Part shown: positions 27,847 to 36,483 of the stretch, piece after piece | How the letters are laid out: each line of letters begins with the position of its first letter | Position numbering within the stretch: the stretch's first letter is position 1 | Source of the DNA: Chloroflexi bacterium AL-N1 | GTDB lineage: Bacteria; Chloroflexota; Chloroflexia; Chloroflexales; Roseiflexaceae | NCBI GenBank assembly: GCA_013122435.1 | Contig: WYDT01000004.1 | Location: 372,001 to 436,000 of the forward strand | DNA length: 64,000 nucleotides | Reading direction: 5' to 3' | Position numbers and translations under genes: made by a program | Notes under the pieces: generated by a model | Seen by the model: only the letters and a program-made list of their open reading frames with translations | What the model was told of the DNA's origin: nothing | Database searches by the model: none

Positions 27847-27867
27847 CAGATCATCTCATAAAATTAA

Positions 27868-28410
27868 TTAGTGATTAGTCCGTTCTTCAACATACACCGC
27901 TTCCATCAATTGTTCGATCGATGTTGGTATAGCCAGACCAACTCCTGTATACGTAACCCGATCCAGCGAGAAGGCAGTTGCCAGACGTGCACATGCATCA
28001 AGGGCGAAACCACGCAAATGTGCTGCCACCAGTCCAGCCACCATCGCATCACCTGCCCCTACCGTACTTGTGACCACGACCTGAGGTGGGCGAGCCAGCA
28101 CGGTAGCATCGTTATGCACAAAATAGGCACCTTCTTTACCCATTGAAACAACCACAAGCTGTATCCCTCGCGCAACCAACTCACGCGCTACGGACATAAT
28201 GGCAGTCTCGTTCGGCAGCGATTGCCCAACCAATAACTCTAATTCGTGAATATTGGGTTTGATAACATAGGGCGCAGCGCCAACAGCGTGCTGTAATCCT
28301 ACACCACTAGTATCCAAAACAACTGTACGGCCTTGCTCTTTGCGTATATTAATGAGATCACAGTATATTCTCGGATCAACTACGGGTGGAATACTGCCTG
28401 CCAGAACGAC
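27868..28410 (-). pseudogene. fruK: 1-phosphofructokinase, C-terminal part
   Basis: The frame continues directly from the N-terminal fragment after a TGA. It reads VVLAGSIPPVVD, then YVIKPNIHELELLVGQ, and the PfkB signature VTSTVGAGDAMVAGLVAA with the catalytic Asp. The first internal ATG/GTG start lies some way in, and no ribosome site is obvious, so this half is unlikely to be made alone. Together the two parts give a full-length enzyme of about 322 residues that would phosphorylate fructose 1-phosphate. Confidence 0.75.
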
Positions 28411-28836
28411 TCAGGAACTTTCAAACACCATAAGTTGAGCAAACAGCTTCTCCACATCAAGGGCCGTCGGCAGTTGACCAGGAAAGTTTATATCTGTGGT
28501 TTGATGTTGTGCAGGATCAGTAATCTTGATGCCTGTACGTGTCTGTCCGGCAATGCGTACAAATTGATCTCTGATCCGTTTCTCGTGAAAAAGGTTTTCA
28601 AATGTGCCATCATTCGCTCGCCCTAAAAATCCGGTGACCCCTACCTGATGACCGTAGTCGGCCAGGAATGTGGCAACATTAACACCCTTACCACCTGGTT
28701 GCACCATAGTATGCTCTACACGATTAACCTGGCCTACTGCAAAATGTGGAATGACCACCGTCTGATCAATCGCCGGATTAAGTGTGACTGTCACAACTTC
28801 AACCTGAGCGTGTTGAGAGGCTTTTTCTCCCATCAT
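28411..28836 (-). pseudogene. fruK: 1-phosphofructokinase, N-terminal part ending at TGA
   Basis: The start has AAGGGGG just before paired ATGs. The segment VVTVTLNPAIDQTVVIPHF and the sugar-binding VQPGGKGVNVATFLADYGH identify a PfkB-family FruK. The frame stops at TGA (28411-28413) directly before VVLAGSIPP, exactly where family members have Trp (WVVLAGSLPPG). Only the one codon is wrong over 969 bases. FruK works downstream of the fructose PTS, whose gene is also broken just upstream. Confidence 0.75.
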
Positions 28837-28843
28837 AACCCCC

Positions 28844-29620
28844 TTAGATCAATGGAAGCTGATACACTTTCGTAGCGGTGGTACAGGCAAGGGCTTTCTG
28901 GGCCATAGCCTGGGCCTGCGGAAATGAAACCTGTCGTAGGCGGGCTTTGATAGCAGCAATAGCAGGAATGCTGCTACTCAATTCGGTTACACCCAAACCA
29001 GCGAGAATAATGGCACCACGCGGATCATGGGCAATGCTGCCACGAACACCCACCCATTTGCCTGCTGCATAAGCTTGAGCAATGTCATTCTCAGTCAGGG
29101 AATTCTGCGAACCGACCGAACCCTGTGTCTCTATTTTGATACTATGACCTAGTGCTCTCGCTGCTTTCTGGAGTGCCTCAGCCGCCATAAACGTATGTGC
29201 GATACCAGTAGGACAAGATGTAATACCAACTAGCTGTTTGCCAGCCTCCGCTGAAGGGGCGATTTGAGGGGTAGTACTTTGCTTAGTAAAGGTATCAATA
29301 ACAGGAGCGGTTGTGCTGACCAGTTCGAGCGCGTCATTGATAACGTCATGGGTATGACGAATCGTTTCGCTGGTACGCGTTTGGTAAATGGGCTTGTTCT
29401 TAAAACGTGTTCTGTCCACTTGAATATCAGTAACTAAAATGACAACTGCTGCGTCAGCGAGCACCTGATCGGACAAAACATTCTTTGCATCGTCGGCGCC
29501 CTGTGTTTCAACCATGATCTCATGGCCCATGGTTTTAGCAGTCTTGCGTAATGCCTCTGCCACCATGATTGTGTGTGCAACACCAGTGGGGCACGCGGTG
29601 ACCGCAACAATGCGTGTCAT
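28844..29620 (-). CDS. Chimeric PTS fructose IIB-IIB / enzyme I C-terminus
   Basis: The 258-aa product contains two fructose-type IIB domains, with active Cys in ACPTGVAHT (C10) and SCPTGIAHT (C136). Near residue 182, where the second IIB should continue, it switches to the C-terminus of PTS enzyme I (AAGKWVGVRGSIAHDP, then GLGVTELSSSIPAIAAIKA). The membrane IIC domain and most of enzyme I are absent. An in-frame deletion between fruA and a ptsI-like gene explains this. The product cannot transport fructose. Its start has AAGGAGG, and it lies 7 bases before broken fruK. Confidence 0.75.
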   Translation of the reverse strand: MTRIVAVTACPTGVAHTIMVAEALRKTAKTMGHEIMVETQGADDAKNVLSDQVLADAAVVILVTDIQVDRTRFKNKPIYQTRTSETIRHTHDVINDALELVSTTAPVIDTFTKQSTTPQIAPSAEAGKQLVGITSCPTGIAHTFMAAEALQKAARALGHSIKIETQGSVGSQNSLTENDIAQAYAAGKWVGVRGSIAHDPRGAIILAGLGVTELSSSIPAIAAIKARLRQVSFPQAQAMAQKALACTTATKVYQLPLI

Positions 29621-29654
29621 AGACAGCCTCCTTTGTGCTTTCTTTGATTTACAT

Positions 29655-29682
29655 ATTATATCAAGAACTTTTATTTTCCCAA
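29655..29682 (-). promoter_or_regulatory. Promoter of the fructose PTS remnant
   Basis: On the minus strand TTGGGA (29677-29682), a 16-base spacer and a perfect TATAAT (29655-29660) lie about 35 bases before the IIB/EI start. It is the expected target of the divergent DeoR-type regulator. Confidence 0.45.
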
Positions 29683-29752
29683 CCTTAACTTTCGTTCAAT
29701 TTCGATAAAAACATGATCTCTCATAAAAGATGGACATATCCGCTTACTTTCC

Positions 29753-29781
29753 TTGACTTGCCATAAACACTCTTGTATTAT
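29753..29781 (+). promoter_or_regulatory. Promoter of the DeoR-type regulator
   Basis: TTGACT at 29753-29758, a 17-base spacer and TATTAT at 29776-29781 make a strong sigma-70-type promoter about 115 bases upstream of the regulator ATG. Confidence 0.5.
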
Positions 29782-29896
29782 CAAGACAAGATTTTGGCCT
29801 TGCTATAGGTAATATACTCTGTAATCAAAAGACTTCGTTGATTGAGCTATACAATCCCTTAAGAAACTAATAAGATATCCTGTTAGATGCGTAAAC

Positions 29897-30274
29897 ATGA
29901 ATACACCTATCAATCTTGAAAAAGAAAGTAAGCGAACGAAAACACCGCTCATGTTGGATCGCAGGACACAAATAATTGACTTAATACGTCAGGAAGGGGT
30001 GGTTCGCGTGCCTGAGTTGGCTGATCGCTTTCAAGTTTCGGAAGTAACCATTCGAAGTAATCTTGCACAACTTGAAAAAGAAGGGCTCGTCGTCCGCGAC
30101 CGAGGTGGTGCGGTGATTAATAACCAAAACAACAGCATGCTTATTGCTTTTGAACAACGCACTGAATTACATCGAGAGGAGAAAAGGCGTATTGGGCAAG
30201 CAGCAAGTCAATTTGTTGCTTCCGGGGATACCATTATGTTGGATGCTGGGACAACAGCAGTAGCACAGCAGTAG
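29897..30274 (+). pseudogene. DeoR-family regulator, N-terminal part
   Basis: This part has the DeoR helix-turn-helix (RRTQIIDLIRQEGVVRVPEL and SEVTIRSNLAQLEKEGLVVR) and the start of the sugar-phosphate sensor domain (DTIMLDAGTT). It ends at a stop created by an 11-bp tandem duplication at 30254-30275. Removing one copy restores the frame into the next segment as GTTAVAMIKHL. The regulator is divergent from the fructose PTS/fruK remnant, so it is probably the FruR-like repressor of that locus. The truncated product could still bind DNA but could not sense its effector. Confidence 0.75.
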
Positions 30275-30275
30275 C
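30254..30275 (+). repeat. 11-bp tandem duplication inside the DeoR gene
   Basis: ACAGCAGTAGC occurs twice head to tail (30254-30264 and 30265-30275). Because 11 is not a multiple of three, the second copy shifts the frame and brings a TAG into frame at once. It is a recent-looking slippage or replication error. Confidence 0.85.
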
Positions 30276-30276
30276 A

Positions 30277-30720
30277 ATGATCAAACATCTGGCATCCCTG
30301 GATACATTGACCATCATTACTAATGCACTGAATGTGGCTGCTGAGATGGGGAGTCTGACTGACATCCATGTGCTTTTGCTGGGCGGGGCTATGAACTACA
30401 AAACATTTAGCACATTAGGTCCTTTGGTCGAGCAGAATCTTGCTGGTCTTGTCGTCCAAAAGGTGTTTCTGGCAGCACAATCCATTGATAACGAGGTTGG
30501 GATAACCGATACCTCAATGGAAATTGCCCAGGTGAAACGGGCGATGGTCCGCGCTGCTCGACAGGTCATCCTCCTGGCCGACTCTAGCAAATGGAAGCGC
30601 ACTGGCTTCAGTAAGGTGGTACCATTTGACGCCATCCATACGATTGTGAGCGACACAAATTTACCCGAGGAGGTAGCGCAAGCCATCGAACGGCGCGGTA
30701 TTGAACTACTGTTAGTCTGA
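30277..30720 (+). pseudogene. DeoR-family regulator, C-terminal sensor part
   Basis: This is the effector-binding half of the same gene: TIITNALNVAAEMG, LLGGAMNYKTFSTLGPLVEQ, VFLAAQSIDNEVGITD and VILLADSSKWKRTGF are all DeoR_C hallmarks. The frame is offset only by the 11-bp duplication. An ATG at 30277 exists, but no ribosome site precedes it. Loss of the DNA-binding half makes this piece useless alone. Confidence 0.75.
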
Positions 30721-30791
30721 TAGACCGTTTATAGCATTGTAATGGAAAATGGACTAACTATACGAAATATATTCGCTCCATACTCCTAATG

Positions 30792-31013
30792 TTAGGGCTT
30801 TTGATCAATGATCGTCTCTGAGCGTCCCCCACGCAACTCGTTAATACCATAGATTAATAAAGCCGTTGCTGCTGCTTCATCCAGATTTCCCGCCAACGGG
30901 ATGAGATCAGGAATAAGTTCGAGGGTTCCGCCGGTGGGATTAAGCAGATAGACGCCCCCAACTAAAATGGCAATAACGGCGCGGATGATCTGAGGTGTGC
31001 GATTGTTTTTCAC
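30792..31013 (-). CDS. Small membrane protein, DUF1232-like
   Basis: This small protein of about 73 aa has a hydrophobic helix (IIRAVIAILVGGVYLLNP) followed by the segment LIPDLIPLAGNLDEAA, which resembles the P-x-DLIPD-x-IP motif of DUF1232/YkvA-like proteins. I start at the GTG of 31013, because CAGGAG is 9 bases before it. An upstream ATG at 31049 has no such site. The function is unknown. It is divergent from the OsmC gene. Confidence 0.6.
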   Translation of the reverse strand: MKNNRTPQIIRAVIAILVGGVYLLNPTGGTLELIPDLIPLAGNLDEAAATALLIYGINELRGGRSETIIDQKP

Positions 31014-31147
31014 AATTGTGATCTCCTGAATGCTAAGGCTAACGCCCATATATCTTGTGAGTATAGCAGAGAAATACGATCAGTCTTCGTGAAAATAATG
31101 GTTATGGGACTGGTTATCGAATCACCACAGCACGTCTCATGATGTTT

Positions 31148-31176
31148 TCTACAAAGCAATTCTCATACACTATAAT
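31148..31176 (+). promoter_or_regulatory. Promoter of the OsmC-like gene
   Basis: TCTACA at 31148-31153, a 17-base spacer and a perfect TATAAT at 31171-31176 lie about 90 bases before the OsmC-like start codon. Confidence 0.45.
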
Positions 31177-31267
31177 TATACAAGAGATAGTATGCAAGAT
31201 CTGTGCTGATAATCTCCATTTTTCAGATCATCATACAAAGACGTAGTTCTCAGAAAGGTTATCACGA

Positions 31268-31678
31268 ATGGACATACAGATTACGTTTCCCGGCGGTGCT
31301 CGTGTCGACGCACAGATTGGCTCACATGTGGTAGCAACCGATCAACCAGTGAATGGGGGAGGAGCAGATAGTGCTGCCTCACCGTTTGATGTGTTTCTGG
31401 CCGCACTTGGCACATGCACCGGGATATACGCTTTGAATTTCTGCCGTCAGCGCAATATTTCGACCGAAGGGCTGCGGATGACGCAACACATGGACACTGA
31501 CTCGGAGACAGGGATGGTACGTGCTATTACATTGGAAATTCACCTCCCGGCAGACTTTCCGGTGAAGTACACGGCAGCGTTGTTACGCGCCGTTGAACAG
31601 TGCAAGGTGAAAAAACACCTTGAGCATCCACCACAGGTCGCGGTCACTACAAGCACGATAGACACCGTTGTCACCTAA
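31268..31678 (+). CDS. OsmC-family protein
   Basis: This 136-aa OsmC/Ohr-fold protein shows the family pattern SPFDVFLAALGTCTGIYALN with the first Cys near residue 54. A second Cys is in AVEQCKVKKHLEHPP near 117. OsmC proteins are thiol peroxidases that remove organic hydroperoxides. This one is of the shorter YhfA-like type, so peroxidase activity is likely but not certain. AAAGG precedes the ATG. A strong terminator follows. It is monocistronic. Confidence 0.88.
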   Translation: MDIQITFPGGARVDAQIGSHVVATDQPVNGGGADSAASPFDVFLAALGTCTGIYALNFCRQRNISTEGLRMTQHMDTDSETGMVRAITLEIHLPADFPVKYTAALLRAVEQCKVKKHLEHPPQVAVTTSTIDTVVT

Positions 31679-31714
31679 TCCAAACCACTGCTGCATGGTT
31701 ATGCAACTATACCC

Positions 31715-31754
31715 AGACCTGATCCGGGGCTATAAATGCGGATCAGGTCTTTTT
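31715..31754 (+). terminator. Rho-independent terminator after the OsmC-like gene
   Basis: A 12-bp perfect stem (AGACCTGATCCG at 31715-31726 with its complement at 31739-31750) has a 12-base loop and is followed directly by a T-run. The convergent ung gene ends 25 bases beyond. Confidence 0.85.
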
Positions 31755-31778
31755 CCAGCCATTTTCCCAGTATTCGAC

Positions 31779-32465
31779 TTACAGATCGGAAAGCTGCCAG
31801 TCAATCTCAGGTTTGTCAGCGTTGCGGAGTGCGGTATTGATAGCAGAGAAAGGGCGGCTACCAAAAAACCCATTGCGTGCCGAAAGAGGCGATGGGTGCG
31901 CCGACTGAATGATGACATGTCGCTGGGCGTCTATCAATTTCACTTTCTTCTGGGCATACGCTCCCCAAAGGACAAACACCACTGGACTTTCTTTTTCATT
32001 CACTTTCTCAATAATAGCGTCGGTGAAGGTTTCCCAGCCTTTGTTTTTATGGGAATTCGCTGTGTGCACACGCACCGTCAGTACTGCGTTGAGCATGAGG
32101 ATACCCTGTTCCGCCCAGGGGGTCAGATACCCGTGGTTGGGTATGCGAAAGCCAACATCACTGGCAAGCTCTTTGTAGATATTCACCAGCGATGGCGGGG
32201 TCTTGATGCCTGGCTGCACAGAGAAACAAAGACCATGGGCCTGACCAACATCGTGATAGGGATCTTGCCCCAGGATGAGTACATTGACGCGATCAAGTGG
32301 CGTTATGTCAAGCGCAGCAAAGACCTGTTCCTCGGGTGGGAATATAGTATGCTGTTGCCGCTCACTATCAACAAATTGCTGGAGTTTTTGAAAGTATGGT
32401 TTCTGTATTTCGTCGACAAGCTGGTCCTGCCATCCAACCGGAATAATTAAAGTCATTGAGTCCAT
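31779..32465 (-). CDS. ung: Uracil-DNA glycosylase, family 1
   Basis: This 228-aa enzyme removes uracil from DNA in base-excision repair. It has the water-activating loop VLILGQDPYHDVGQAHG, the uracil-binding GILMLNAVLTVR, and the DNA-intercalation loop AHPSPLSARNGFFGSRPF with catalytic His. Length and order match bacterial Ung. It starts 12 bases after the prolyl oligopeptidase gene ends on the same strand, so it may be translated from a shared mRNA. Confidence 0.95.
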   Translation of the reverse strand: MDSMTLIIPVGWQDQLVDEIQKPYFQKLQQFVDSERQQHTIFPPEEQVFAALDITPLDRVNVLILGQDPYHDVGQAHGLCFSVQPGIKTPPSLVNIYKELASDVGFRIPNHGYLTPWAEQGILMLNAVLTVRVHTANSHKNKGWETFTDAIIEKVNEKESPVVFVLWGAYAQKKVKLIDAQRHVIIQSAHPSPLSARNGFFGSRPFSAINTALRNADKPEIDWQLSDL

Positions 32466-32477
32466 CTTCTATCGGCA

Positions 32478-33539
32478 TCAGACAATATCAAACACCCACA
32501 CCAAAAAGGCATACATATCACTTAATTCGTCGATAAGCTTGGTGGTTGGTTTACCCAGTCCGTGACCCGCTTGCATCTCGACTCGTAACAGCATGGGATG
32601 ATAGCCAGAGTCAGCCGCCTGAAGTGTAGCGACAAATTTACGAGCATGCCCCGGTACCACCCGATCATCGGTGTCTGCTGTCGCAATCAATGTCGGTGGA
32701 TAAGTCGTTCCTGCTTTGACGTTGTGCAAGGGCGAATAGACATGGAGAAATTGGAAATGGTCAGGATTCTCCTCTGCATTGCCATACTCACCTGTCCAGT
32801 ATCGCCCTATGGTAAATCTGTGGTAACGCAGCATATCAATAACCGGCACCTGACAAATAACGGCCCCAAACAACTCAGGTCGCTGTATCATACATGCAGC
32901 CACGAGCAAACCGCCATTGCTCCCACCCATAATCGCGAGCCGCTTTGAGTTGGTATAGCCTGTATCGATCAACCATTCGGCAGCAGCAATAAAATCGTCG
33001 AAGACATTCTGTTTGCGCTCCAACATGCCTGCTTGATGCCATGTCTCACCATATTCGCTGCCACCACGCAGATTCGCCACAGCGTATACACCGCCAAGCT
33101 CTAACCACATGAGCCGTGAGGTGGCAAAGAATGGCAACAAACTATTGTTAAACCCACCATAGCCATAGAGCAACACCGGATTGGTGCCATCTAACTGCAA
33201 GTCTTTTTTGTGGGTAATAAACATGGGTACACGCGTGCCATCCTGCGATGTGTAAAATACTTGCCTGGTCTCATAGGCATCCAGATCAATATTGACGGGC
33301 GTGGTGCGGAACATTGACAGAGTGCCTGTGGCAAAATCGTAACGAAAGGTCGTGGGCGGTGCGAGAAACGACTCAAAGTTAAAGAGTAATTCGTCGTCGG
33401 TACGGTGGCCTGAGAGCCCTGTGATTGAGCCAAGCGATGGTAATACGATCTCACAATCCAGGGTGCCATCAGGATGATAGAGCATCAGTTGATGATGAAC
33501 ATCGTGCAGATAGGCCACCACAAAGCGGTTATTCGCCAT
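32478..33539 (-). pseudogene. Prolyl oligopeptidase, catalytic C-terminal part
   Basis: This part continues in frame from the N-terminal piece after a single TAG plus eight codons. It contains the end of the beta-propeller and the whole S9A hydrolase domain: NPVLLYGYGGFNNS, ANLRGGSEYGETWH, the nucleophile GGSNGGLLVAA, IATADTDDRVVPGHA with catalytic Asp, and the Asp/His region MQAGHGLGKP. The internal ATG at 33537-33539 has no ribosome site. A free catalytic half would lack part of its gating propeller. Confidence 0.75.
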
Positions 33540-33563
33540 CGTGACAAAGGAAATAGGATCGTC

Positions 33564-34541
33564 CTATTGTGGAATAATTTCACGCCAATATGAGCGCTCC
33601 GGGTGATCGATATCAATGGCAATGATACGACTACGTGGCGCGTCCAGATTGGTCAAGAAGTAAAAGGTGGTTCCGATATTGTCGATAAAGAGATAGCGCG
33701 CATCTAAATCATCAAGTAATGGCATCAACGGCTCATCACTTTCGACAGGTCGGTAGTAGATACGATTCTGTGGGTCGGTCCCCCGATGAATGTACAGAAT
33801 AAGATACTGGCCATCTTCACTCACCATGGGAGTAAAATCAAGCTCTTTGGCATCTGGTCGCTCATAGATGAGTTGATCAGATGCTTGTGGGGTGCCTAAC
33901 GCATGCCAGTAAATCTTACTGTGGAAGGTTTGCTCTTCCTCTGGAACAGTTCCCGGTTCAGGGAAGCGTCGATAGAAAAAGCCTGAATTGTCGGACTTCC
34001 AGGCTGCCTGGGCAAACTTACACCATCGGATGACATCGTCATATTCTTTACCAGTATTAATGTCACGAATACGTAGTTCTTGCCAATCGCTCCCGTGGCG
34101 TGAAATACCATATGCCAGGAGTATGCCATCCTTGCTGATTGATTGGCTGGTCAATGCAGCGGTGCCATCAGTACTCAATGTGTTGGGGTCCAAAACCACT
34201 GCAGCTTCCGCATCCAAGTATGACTGTTGATAGAGGATGGCCTGATTTTGTAAGCCATCGTTTTTTGCAAAAAAGTAGCGACCACTCCGTTTATAGGGTA
34301 CTGAGTATTTGGGATAGTCCCATATCTTGGTCAGACGCGCTTTGATAGACTCACGAGCCGCAATATCATCAAGGAAGGCGCGCGTGCGATTATTCTGTTC
34401 GGCAATCCATCCTTGTGTATCAGCAGATCTATCATCTTCCAACCACCGATAAGGATCACGTATAGTGGTGCCATGATAGGTATCAACAACATCAACCTGT
34501 GGTGTGTTTGGATATATGAAACGGCGAGTCGCTTCCGTCAT
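33564..34541 (-). pseudogene. Prolyl oligopeptidase, N-terminal part ending at TAG
   Basis: The N-terminus MTEATRRFIYPNTPQVDVVD with VVDTYHGTTIRDPYRWLEDD is diagnostic of S9A prolyl oligopeptidases. The rest is the seven-bladed propeller (FFAKNDGLQNQAILY, SGFFYRRFPEPG). I start at 34541, with AAAGG 9 bases upstream, rather than the ATG 24 bases earlier. TAG at 33564-33566 follows REIIPQ, and the same frame goes on without any shift. The family is an endopeptidase cleaving after Pro in short peptides. The gene appears inactivated by one codon, unless the stop is a sequencing error. Confidence 0.75.
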
Positions 34542-34606
34542 ACTGGCAGCCTTTCGGTTTAACAAAACTCTTGTGGTTGTGACATAGAGTATAAACGATA
34601 GTAACT

Positions 34607-35766
34607 TTAATTGGATAATATACGTTCAACAGTTCCCGGTGGTGCTTCATCACTTTCTTTGTTTTCGGCAATTTCCATAAGGCAAGCCGGATCAATCCAG
34701 CCTTGACTGACCGCATGGTGCGCTGCTTCCAGGGTATCCTTGACGAGGAGCATTGGTACACCAGCCGCACCTGTCTCGTGAGCGATACGTTCGATATCTG
34801 CACGCCGACTGGCCCGTTCCAGCACATCTCGAATGTAGATCGCGCGTATACGGCCAGGATATCGCTGTACAGCCTCACGATAAATCTCGGGATCTTCCTG
34901 ACCACTATCACCAATCAGCAGAAAAGGTAAACCTGGGAAATCTTCCAAAATCTCACAGACTCGCGACAACTTGTACTCCAGATGTTTGGTTGGCAGTTGG
35001 TCCTCCCGAGAAAGCCCCCAGTCTCGCAGAAGTAAGAGACCTTTCGGTAAATCCTGCAAATCGAAGAAATCAACAAGCATATCATACAGGTTCCACGGGC
35101 TACTGGAAACATAGAAAAAGGGATTGATACTCATGTTTCCAGAGCCTTTCTGTAATGCTTGATAGAACGCAGTTACCCCGCTGAAAGGCAACCGTGTTCG
35201 TGCATTCCCAAGAAAGACGGTTCGTGCCATGCGTAACAGATTAGTCGCATCCGTTCGCACAATCGTATCATCAATATCACTAATAACCCCAAACTGTGCC
35301 TGTGGTGAGAGCATGTAGACTCTTCCGGTAGCACTCACCGGCACTCCATCAGAAGGAAGCGGCTCGAGCAATGTGACGTCTACTTCAAAGTATGTAAGGT
35401 TCTCATCGACAGGATGCGGCAGCGTAAATACCACATCGAAAAAGCCTTCCTGATCAGTCACAGCCTCTTGAATAGTATCTTGAAAACATACCGCCACCCG
35501 TGCATCAGGGATTTCATCACTTTCAAAACGACGATACATATTGGCAAGGTTATCCCAGATGGTGTCATTATCACGGGCTGCACGAACGCCTGAATTTTCC
35601 ACAACACGCCCACGTAAGAAGAACTGCTCTGATATGGCAAAACCCTGATACACAACAATATGCAGAGGATCATTACCCAGACGCTTGCGAAGCCGTTCTT
35701 TCAGTACATCAAACTGTTCTTCTGCATTTATTGCAATTGATGCAAGCGTTTTACGCCATCCTGCCA
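34607..35766 (-). CDS. APP1-like phosphatase (DUF2183)
   Basis: This protein of about 386 aa has an N-terminal beta-rich region and a C-terminal HAD-like phosphatase. The nucleophile motif GVISDIDDTIVRTDAT (DxDxT) is followed by FYVSSSPWNLYDMLVDFF and LLIGDSGQEDPEIY. This is the conserved domain of yeast phosphatidate phosphatase App1. It likely dephosphorylates a lipid phosphate. I start at the ATG of 35766 (MAGWRKTL) because AAGGAA precedes it. A longer frame upstream lacks a site. It follows the TVP38-like gene by 26 bases on the same strand, a plausible membrane-lipid pairing. Confidence 0.85.
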
Positions 35767-35792
35767 TAAGTGTTCCTTTTGATCTTACATAC

Positions 35793-36464
35793 TCAAGATA
35801 GTTTTTGTTGTCGCCATTGCCACCAACGCCAGCTTGCGTATACCACAATGGCCAGAATACCCAGAATCGAAATACGCCAGATAGAGAGTTGTGCTAACGC
35901 GAGATCGTGCGCGATGATCGTATAGACAATCACACTGGGAAACATGCCAATGGCAGATGCTATGAGGAAACGCCAATACTCCATACGGCTCAGACCAGCC
36001 AGGTAACTAATAACATCCAGCGAAATGATAGGAATCAACCGAGCCATCAACACAATCCAGAAGCCATCGGTGTCACTCATCCGATCTACCTGTTGGAGAT
36101 GCGTATTGCCAAACCAACGCACGATAAATTCGCGTCCTAACCAACGAGCCAGCCAGTAGCTGACTGACGCCCCGGCTAACACGCCAAACCAGGAGAGTAG
36201 TACCCCTTGCCAAACACCGAAGATAACACCATTTGCGCCGATAATCAGCGTACTCGGCAGAGGTGCGATAACTGCCTGGAGAACCATCATAATCAGACTG
36301 ACCACCAACGTCCATATGCCAAAGCCACGGAGATAATCGGCCACTGCGTTCATTGAGTCGGCACTGAACATCTGCTGTATCGCAGGAAGCAACTCAGCGC
36401 GGAACCCCCAACCTACCAGCAACAACAGGATACTGACACACACAAGGAGTAATCGCCAGTACAT
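35793..36464 (-). CDS. TVP38/TMEM64 (DedA-like) membrane protein
   Basis: This 223-aa protein has about six hydrophobic segments and the SNARE-associated Golgi/VTT domain. Its features are VIAPLPSTLIIGANGVIFG, SVSYWLARWLGREF, and ARLIPIISLDVISYLAGLS, with Pro and Arg at the re-entrant loop. DedA/TVP38 members move lipid carriers or phospholipids across the membrane and support membrane homeostasis. It lies directly upstream of the APP1-like phosphatase. Confidence 0.88.
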   Translation of the reverse strand: MYWRLLLVCVSILLLLVGWGFRAELLPAIQQMFSADSMNAVADYLRGFGIWTLVVSLIMMVLQAVIAPLPSTLIIGANGVIFGVWQGVLLSWFGVLAGASVSYWLARWLGREFIVRWFGNTHLQQVDRMSDTDGFWIVLMARLIPIISLDVISYLAGLSRMEYWRFLIASAIGMFPSVIVYTIIAHDLALAQLSIWRISILGILAIVVYASWRWWQWRQQKLS

Positions 36465-36483
36465 ACTATTTCCAGATGCACCT

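Noticed and set aside
14697-28413. Genetic code change with TGA read as Trp
   Set aside because: Full reassignment is excluded, because murA, rpoN, the P450 and the intact XRE regulator all end in TGA at the expected protein length. Partial readthrough is kept only as a tentative finding.
31668-32450. Long open frame of 260 codons on the + strand
   Set aside because: It is antisense to the clear uracil-DNA glycosylase gene and has no family features.
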